Assembly (NCBI RefSeq): GCF_021555175.1
Contig: NZ_JAKGRW010000046.1
Span: 49,616-113,615 of the forward strand
Reading direction: 5' to 3'
Length of the DNA stretch: 64,000 nt
Origin: Nocardioides alcanivorans
Lineage (GTDB): Bacteria; Actinomycetota; Actinomycetes; Propionibacteriales; Nocardioidaceae
Positions 58,845-64,000 of this stretch are shown here, in pieces (position 1 is the first letter of the stretch; each line of letters starts with the position of its first letter). Under the pieces are notes generated by a model, which made no database searches, was not told where the DNA came from, and saw only the letters and a list, made by a program, of their open reading frames with translations. The translations under genes were made by a program, and so were the position numbers.

Positions 58845-59285
58845 GCCGGGCAAAGACGTGATGGTATGACGATCATGATCCACAGCGAAAAAGAAAGCGC
58901 GGCTCGGCTGCAGCATCGTGCGCGGCGGCGATGGCGCGGCCGTCCCAGTCACGCTCTGCACGAACAGCATGTGATTACGATCGCCGCAGCGCCGCGCGCA
59001 GCCAGTGCCGCGTTCGGCGAGACTGGCACAAATCGCTGTCGTTAACTGCATGAGCAGCTGCAAGGCGCGAGCAGCAACAACTGACCTGGAAGCCCGCGGA
59101 TGTGCATGCGCAGATCGCGTGACCGAAAAGGGTGATCACCAGGAAAGGCGACGACTGCCTGCGCCGCGCTGATGTGGCCGGCACGACGGCAGTCGGAAGA
59201 CGGGATGATGACGAACCAAGTCACGAGATCCTCGTGGCAGCATCGACACCCGTCTGGCTTCCGGAAAGCCCTCATCGCCGGAGGA
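58845..59285. other. echo of the marC gene
   Basis: GGTGATCACCAGGAA at 59131-59145 is the exact complement of 54148-54162. The flanking CGCGTGACCGAA and GATGATGACGAACCAAG follow the marC complement with gaps. Confidence 0.9.
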
Positions 59286-59349
59286 GATCTCCCTCGTGCG
59301 CATCGCGATTTCGATCACTGCCTCGCGGCAACGAGGATTCTCCGGCACC

Positions 59350-59945
59350 GTCACCAGACAGGCGCGAAGAGGCAACTCCGGAACAGGGCGTCAGCCAACG
59401 CGAATAACCGCTAACAGAGACTGTACTGACACCAGCTCCCTCTGCTGCTGGCGCCTGTGTCGATGCCCCCGTCACGGCAAAACGTGTCGACCCGCGGCCT
59501 GGCCCTTTTCGCATCAGGCCCCAGGCCCGTGATGCGAGACCCGCGCTGGAAGCCCGCCTCGTCGCACACCGCGAAGGACGATAGTGCTTCCGGCACAACA
59601 GGCCATCGTCATTATTTGCACAAATCCTCCACCCGATCGAGAAGAGACAGGAACAGCGCGGCATCGGAACAGCTATATGGACATCATGCATGAACGGCAC
59701 GCCGCAGCGCGTGTGCGCACCGTCGCATGCTTCTCCGAGACTCTGCGCGATGCGGCAACACCAGGTGCATCGGTGGAAGTCCGCGTCAGATGCGTCGACC
59801 GCCACCGGCTGGGGCGCCCGATGACCTCCAGCATGGACCTTCTCAGGCGCCGGGCCATCGCTGGCTGCGCTTCCCCGCTCGCCGCATGTTGCGGCGTCGC
59901 TGTTCGGCGCCGAGATCGTCCCCTCGGCGAAGGCCTCCACCATGT
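59350..59945. other. echo of the DUF6758 and DUF5302 genes
   Basis: 59553-59579 aligns to the complement of 53536-53562, and CGATGACCTCC at 59819-59829 to the complement of the DUF5302 gene near 53,141-53,151. Confidence 0.85.
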
Positions 59946-60009
59946 CGCAGCATCCTTGGCGACGAAGAAGGCCGGCGGCCCAGCAATTCACGGTCGACTG
60001 CGCCTGGTC

Positions 60010-60460
60010 TCATGTCGGCGCAGCAGCTGTGCGGGGGCGATGATCAGGACGACAAGCCGGTACAGGATGCGACAGCCTCCCCTGCCCCGTCGAACTCGAC
60101 CGGCGCGAAGATATCGAGACGGCTACCGCTCCAGGCCAGCGGGCGCCGTCGACCTGGATCACCGGCTCGCCCGTAATGAACGAGCGGATCGACGTCGGCG
60201 CCAGCGACAGGTCCACGACAACGATCACGGTCACGAGCATCGTCTGCACCGGCGGCAACCTGGACGAGCCGCGAAGACCGACATCGCCATCCAGCTCGGG
60301 ACCGTCATAAGCCAGCTGGACGCGTCTGTCGACGGCCGGCCGTCAGCCCGCGCAATCGAGAGTGAGATGGACGGTCAGCTGCCGGGCTCAAACCCCGTAC
60401 TCCGGCATCGTGACGGGGGCGGGCGCCATCATCGCGTTCTCTACGCGCAGCATGCCGGAG
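60010..60460. other. echo of the lipoprotein gene
   Basis: GCGGGGGCGATGA at 60031-60043 is the exact complement of 52828-52840, followed by TCAGGACGACAAG as in the Asp-rich linker of the lipoprotein. Confidence 0.88.
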
Positions 60461-60514
60461 AGAACGGACCGCAACGCGTCCTCGCAGCTGCCGGGACGCA
60501 CGGGCAGGTCGCGC

Positions 60515-61355
60515 CCGGACTCGGTCGTCGGGGCCTCACCCGTGGGGAACCGCTGGGCGCTCATGGCTGTAGTCGCGGCAGAGGCGACGTGTCATCTGAG
60601 TATTACTGTCGCGCCGATGCGCATTACTCACTGGAGTAACCGCCTGGAAGAAACCTCGACATCTTGGCTACGCCGGCATCCCATCCGCTGGCCGGTGTCG
60701 AGCGTGCGGCGATCTCCGCGGTAACATCTCGGCCGGCAAGCAGCGTCGACGCGGTCGCGGCGCTTAACGACTTTAACTCAGATCCGCGCCACGCAAGGCA
60801 CAGGCAACCGCACAGATCATCATCTGGAAGAAACCCTTGCCGAGCTCCGCTTCCGGGATTTTCGGCCTGCGATCTGTCGAAATGATCTCATTGCCGGCGC
60901 AAGCTCGATGCCACCGAGAGCCTCGCAACCGAGGTCTTCTTCCCGCGGTCATGTTGCTGCAGCCAGACGGAGTCGGCCATCGTCGATGCTGGTCACTGCC
61001 GCCGGCGTGGGTGACCACGATGCAGGTCTGTCGCCGCCACGATGGTCAGCTCTGGACCGTAATCGATCCGGACATCAATCGCCGTGGTATCCAGCCTCCG
61101 TGCCATCTTGAGACCACGATGAAAGTGAAGTGTTGAAGACGCTCGCGCGCACAGGGCATAGGTCAGCAGCGACTCCCCAGGCACCGTATCCGGGATCGCT
61201 GTGTCGAATAGCCGCTGGAAGCCCTCGATCATGCATCGGCGATGCTCGAGAGCTCACCCGCGTGATCTTCTCGTCGACGAACTGCCACGCCGTCTTCAGG
61301 ATCTCTTCGAATGTCAGTAATACTGCTCGCGGCCCATCTCCTGGCCTTCCCGCTT
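60515..61355. other. echo of the acyl-CoA dehydrogenase gene
   Basis: CATCATCTGGAAGAA at 60818-60832 is the exact complement of 51710-51724. Around 61,165-61,200 the complement of the GGLGESLLTYALC coding region is recognisable. Confidence 0.9.
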
Positions 61356-61449
61356 ACTCGGCGCCCGCGGATGGCTGGTGCTGCCGATGCCGAGCTGGCC
61401 AGCGATTGGCCTGGCCAAGCGGGCGTCGATGCCTCGGGATTTCAGTCGT

Positions 61450-62380
61450 CCCGGGCCGGCCCGGCTGTTCGGCGAGATTGCAGCCGTTAATGAACGAACG
61501 CTGTTATACTGCGCATCTGCGTGACGAAGGTGATCTCGTCGCCGCCTGGGCCGAGGTGCCCCAGTTACTGGAGCCGGTAACAGCGCGCGTAACTGTCGCC
61601 GTTCCAGTGCCGGCGTGAGCGCCTTCAGTGACCCGGCTAGAGCAATCAGCTGCGGCGCGGGCGCCTAAAACTCGCGGTCCCGTACATCGCCTTCGTCGCG
61701 GCCTGCGTGAACTGGCACTTTTGCTGGCCCAGCCAGTTGCTGCGCCCTGTTCCAGACGTATATTGACTTCCGCACCATGAGCATACCACCGCCGGGCGAT
61801 CCCTTGGCGCCGTAGCACTTCGCCTGTTCCCAGGTTCTTCGTCATCGGAATGGATTCTGGCGCTGAACTGGGATGCGGCTGAACGGCAGCCGTACTGCGG
61901 CGGCGCCTTCTTGTCGCTTGCGCATCTGGCGGTCGTAGACCTTCGCCTGTCCCGGATACGAAGTCGTTCCCTGGATTGATCCTGCGTAGTATCGAAATTG
62001 TGAAGACCGGCATCACGGCTGCTGGCCGCGCTGAACGTGATGGTAAACGGAGCATTGCCCGCTGTGACGAACAACGGTTTCTTGGCGACGAAGCGCTGCG
62101 TGCCGGGTTCTGCTGGTGGTGAGCAGGATCTGCGCGCGCCCCGCTTTCTTTGGCGGCGATCAGGGCACGTGGCGACCGGCCGATCTCCGCGCCGTGTTGT
62201 TGATGGCTGAGATCGCTCTCTGGCGAGCGCGACCCCGCACATGGGTGGAAGGCGCCCTGCTGGACGCCGCTATTTAACTGGGGCAGCCGTCGCTGGCGAT
62301 CGTCACCACGGTATCGGCCTGGCGATGGACCGCCATTCTCGGCGACGAACCGTGAACCCGTCGGCAGCGCTTGATCTTGG
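61450..62380. other. echo of the PLD-like gene
   Basis: An 18-base exact match at 61671-61688 to the complement of 50406-50423. 61,716-61,782 follows the complement of about 50,307-50,375 with scattered indels. Confidence 0.92.
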
Positions 62381-62409
62381 CCGAGGACAACGGATACAGC
62401 GATGGGGCT

Positions 62410-63100
62410 TCATCAATTGTTCCATCCCCCACTTCAGCGGTTCTGGCTACTGCTGCGGGCCTACGCGCGGTACTCGACTTCCAGTGCCGCTTGGCCAATG
62501 ATTCAGACGCGCATCTGTGATCGTCGTCGCCGTTTCGAGCATCTCCTACTGACGGACCGACGGCAGTCGGGATGCAGGGCATCGGACGTCGCTCGGACTC
62601 GAACGGACTGCCTCAGCGATCGCTCGACCAGATCGTCGGCACGGGCGCTGCTCCCGCTCGTTGCCCGCCATGGGCAGACCGGACCAGCGAGTGTTGAGAT
62701 CCATCAGCTCCGCGTAATCCGGCGCAGGCGCTGGATACCCCGGATTGGCAGCTCAGGCCGGAACAATCCCGGTAAATTCGTGCCCATCGTGTCGATCTCC
62801 GTGCGTCGCAATGTCCGCGAGACGTGGATCCGATGTGAGGATCGCGGCGGCACATTACACCTCGTGCCGGGTGGTGATTCATGTCGATGATCAGCTTGCC
62901 GCAACTTCACCCGCTCACGCCGCAAGGAGGCCAGCGTGCCGATGATGAAAACTCATGGCCTGTCGGGCACCACGGATCTCGTCAGATCCTGCGCGGCTGT
63001 AGCGGACAAGCTGGAGATCAGTGAAGAGATCGAGGTAGATAACAATGGACCCAGCTCCTGGAGGAAGGTGATGGCGAGGACCGATGATGAGCGCCTGCTC
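62410..63100. other. echo of sulfotransferase-like gene 2
   Basis: TGCCCATCGTGTCGA at 62781-62795 is the exact complement of 48920-48934. The gene start region is recognisable near 63,090 (GCGCCTGCTC, then CGTTGGCGCGA). Confidence 0.88.
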
Positions 63101-64000
63101 CTGTCGTTGGCGCGAGCGCTGCGCAGGCAGGCCGCGCCGAGGCGCCCGGCGCGGCGCAGCGCCTCGGCTGGCGGGGGCAGGCTTCTTGCGTGAACGCGCT
63201 CGGCCGACCGCGGGCTCATCGAGCTCCCCCGGTAACCGTGCCGATCCCATCAACGATGGTTGCGCTCAGTCGCGTAAGCGCAAATTGCAGCGATCGAGCG
63301 CGGCTATGCCGCGCAGCCCAGGACCTCGTTGATGAGCGAGCCGCTGAACTGCGACAAGCTGGTCGATCATCAGGCAATTGAAACTGGCAAGTTATCACTT
63401 CCATAGCCGACAATTGTCGCGCATTGCCGTCGAAGGCATCGAGCTCAACCTGCTCGGCGAAGCCGCCGCAACCGTCGCGTGGCGCGTCAGGTCGACACCG
63501 TGATCACGGCTGTCCTTGGCCTCGACCGCCGATGCCCTGCGCCTGTCAGGCGTGTGGCAGCACAAGACAGGCCGAACTGCGGTCAGGTCGCGGGCTGAGT
63601 CGCTCGACTCGGTGCCGAGACTGCGCGTGTCGGATGACGGTGCCTCGGCGGCCTGGCGCACGCAATCGGCCACGTCGATGTCGCTCGGCGAAACGAAGAA
63701 GAACTGCCGGGTAAACTGAACTCCATCGACACGATGCCGGCCTTCCAGTCACCAGCCTGCGCCAACCGCAGTGATACGCTGAGCAGAGCGGCGCTCAGCC
63801 GTCGCCACAGGTGGACTCCCGCCCGGCACGGACTCGTCGTCGACATGAGCGTGGAGAAACCGTCAGTCTTCATCAGCGCCGATGTCGGCATGACCATGCT
63901 CCGCCCTCTTCTCCGACCGGTCAGCGAACCGATCTCGGGGAGTCGAACTTTGTCCCTCGCAATGCACCGGCTGAAGCGGCGCAGCGCTGACGTTCCTGAT
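63100..64000. other. echo of sulfotransferase-like gene 1 and its upstream region
   Basis: 63866-63885 (GTCTTCATC then GCGCCGATGT) is the complement of 47254-47272, the start of the gene. CCGACCGGTC near 63,920 matches the region just upstream of its start. Confidence 0.88.

Larger units (their letters stand above)
57129..64000. repeat. degraded reverse-complement echo of about 47,080-57,129 (probable assembly fold-back)
   Basis: From a sharp centre at about 57,129 the sequence runs as the reverse complement of what precedes it, in strict reverse order, to the end of the window. The inner about 95 bases of each arm are almost identical; further out there are many indels and mismatches. Anchors: 57738-57753 against 56250-56265, 59131-59145 against 54148-54162, 60818-60832 against 51710-51724, 61671-61688 against 50406-50423, and 62781-62795 against 48920-48934. 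Distances from the centre have a constant ratio of about 0.68, so nearly a third of the bases are missing evenly. No gene survives. This fits an unpolished template-complement long read at a contig end. Open frames here should not be annotated. Confidence 0.95.

Noticed and set aside
57129..64000. Many ORFs of 60-350 codons in the tail, including a 351-codon frame at 59584-60639, which could be read as a novel island
   Set aside because: They are chance frames in a degraded mirror copy. Every segment can be aligned to the complement of known genes at 47-57 kb, and none has consistent codon bias.
47080..64000. Natural giant palindrome or terminal inverted repeat of a linear replicon
   Set aside because: The two arms differ by about one third in length through evenly spread indels, while one arm retains intact genes. 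A biological inverted repeat would be homogenised or decay by substitutions and block changes, not uniform deletions.

Overview
The window is a stretch of high-GC actinobacterial chromosome. It fits a Nocardioides-like member of the Propionibacteriales, although the genus cannot be fixed from sequence reading alone. The reasons are strong G/C bias at third codon positions, frequent GTG starts, and actinobacterial marker genes: mtrA-mtrB-lpqB, DUF3117, DUF3499, an Rv3235-family protein, and sigE-antisigma-htrA. Two gene blocks that are separate in Mycobacterium tuberculosis (the neighbourhoods of sigE and of secA1/mtrA) are joined here.

Layout. 1-6013: lipase tail, a two-part flavin/Fe-S oxidoreductase, a membrane-anchored protein, a ferredoxin-reductase-like flavoprotein and a secreted protein. 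6014-9591: T-box leader, ileS and terminator. 9.6-17.5 kb: membrane protein, SnoaL-like protein/SDR pair, dapE-LOG-small proteins, enoyl-CoA hydratase, DUF3117 and leucyl aminopeptidase. 17.5-20.9 kb: O-methyltransferase and the envelope-stress unit sigE/anti-sigma/HtrA. 20.9-25.3 kb: zincin-like protein, DUF3499, phosphomannomutase, Trm112-like, SIS-domain and DUF808 proteins. 25.3-38.4 kb: ahcY, mtrA, mtrB, lpqB, comF, a structured leader resembling the raiA RNA, hpf, a NarL-type regulator, a YcaQ-like glycosylase, secA and an Rv3235-family gene. 38.4-43.1 kb: LysM protein, unknown gene, tatB, mrp, DUF1003 and an MgtE_N/CBS protein. 43.1-50.8 kb: an accessory group of envelope-polymer type enzymes (LicD-methyltransferase fusion, secreted nuclease/phosphodiesterase fusion, two sulfotransferase-like proteins, secreted PLD-like protein). 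51-57.1 kb: acyl-CoA dehydrogenase, lipoprotein, small DUF proteins, MarC, SDR, ParA-like ATPase, L,D-transpeptidase and the cut end of a minus-strand gene.

The last 6.9 kb (57,129-64,000) is not new genetic content. It is a degraded reverse-complement echo of about 47.1-57.1 kb, folding back at a sharp centre near 57,129 and shortened by about a third through indels. It has no intact gene. The simplest explanation is an uncorrected fold-back (template plus complement) long read at a contig end. Consistent with that, the rest of the window carries about 17 single-base losses, mostly in G or C runs, that break 11 otherwise ordinary genes. Those genes are annotated below as whole genes with assembly frameshifts.

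Functionally the real part is mainly housekeeping and envelope biology: cell-wall stress sensing (SigE, MtrAB-LpqB), protein export (SecA, TatB), ribosome hibernation (HPF), mannose metabolism (ManB), peptidoglycan remodelling (L,D-transpeptidase, LysM) and a candidate surface-polymer decoration cluster.
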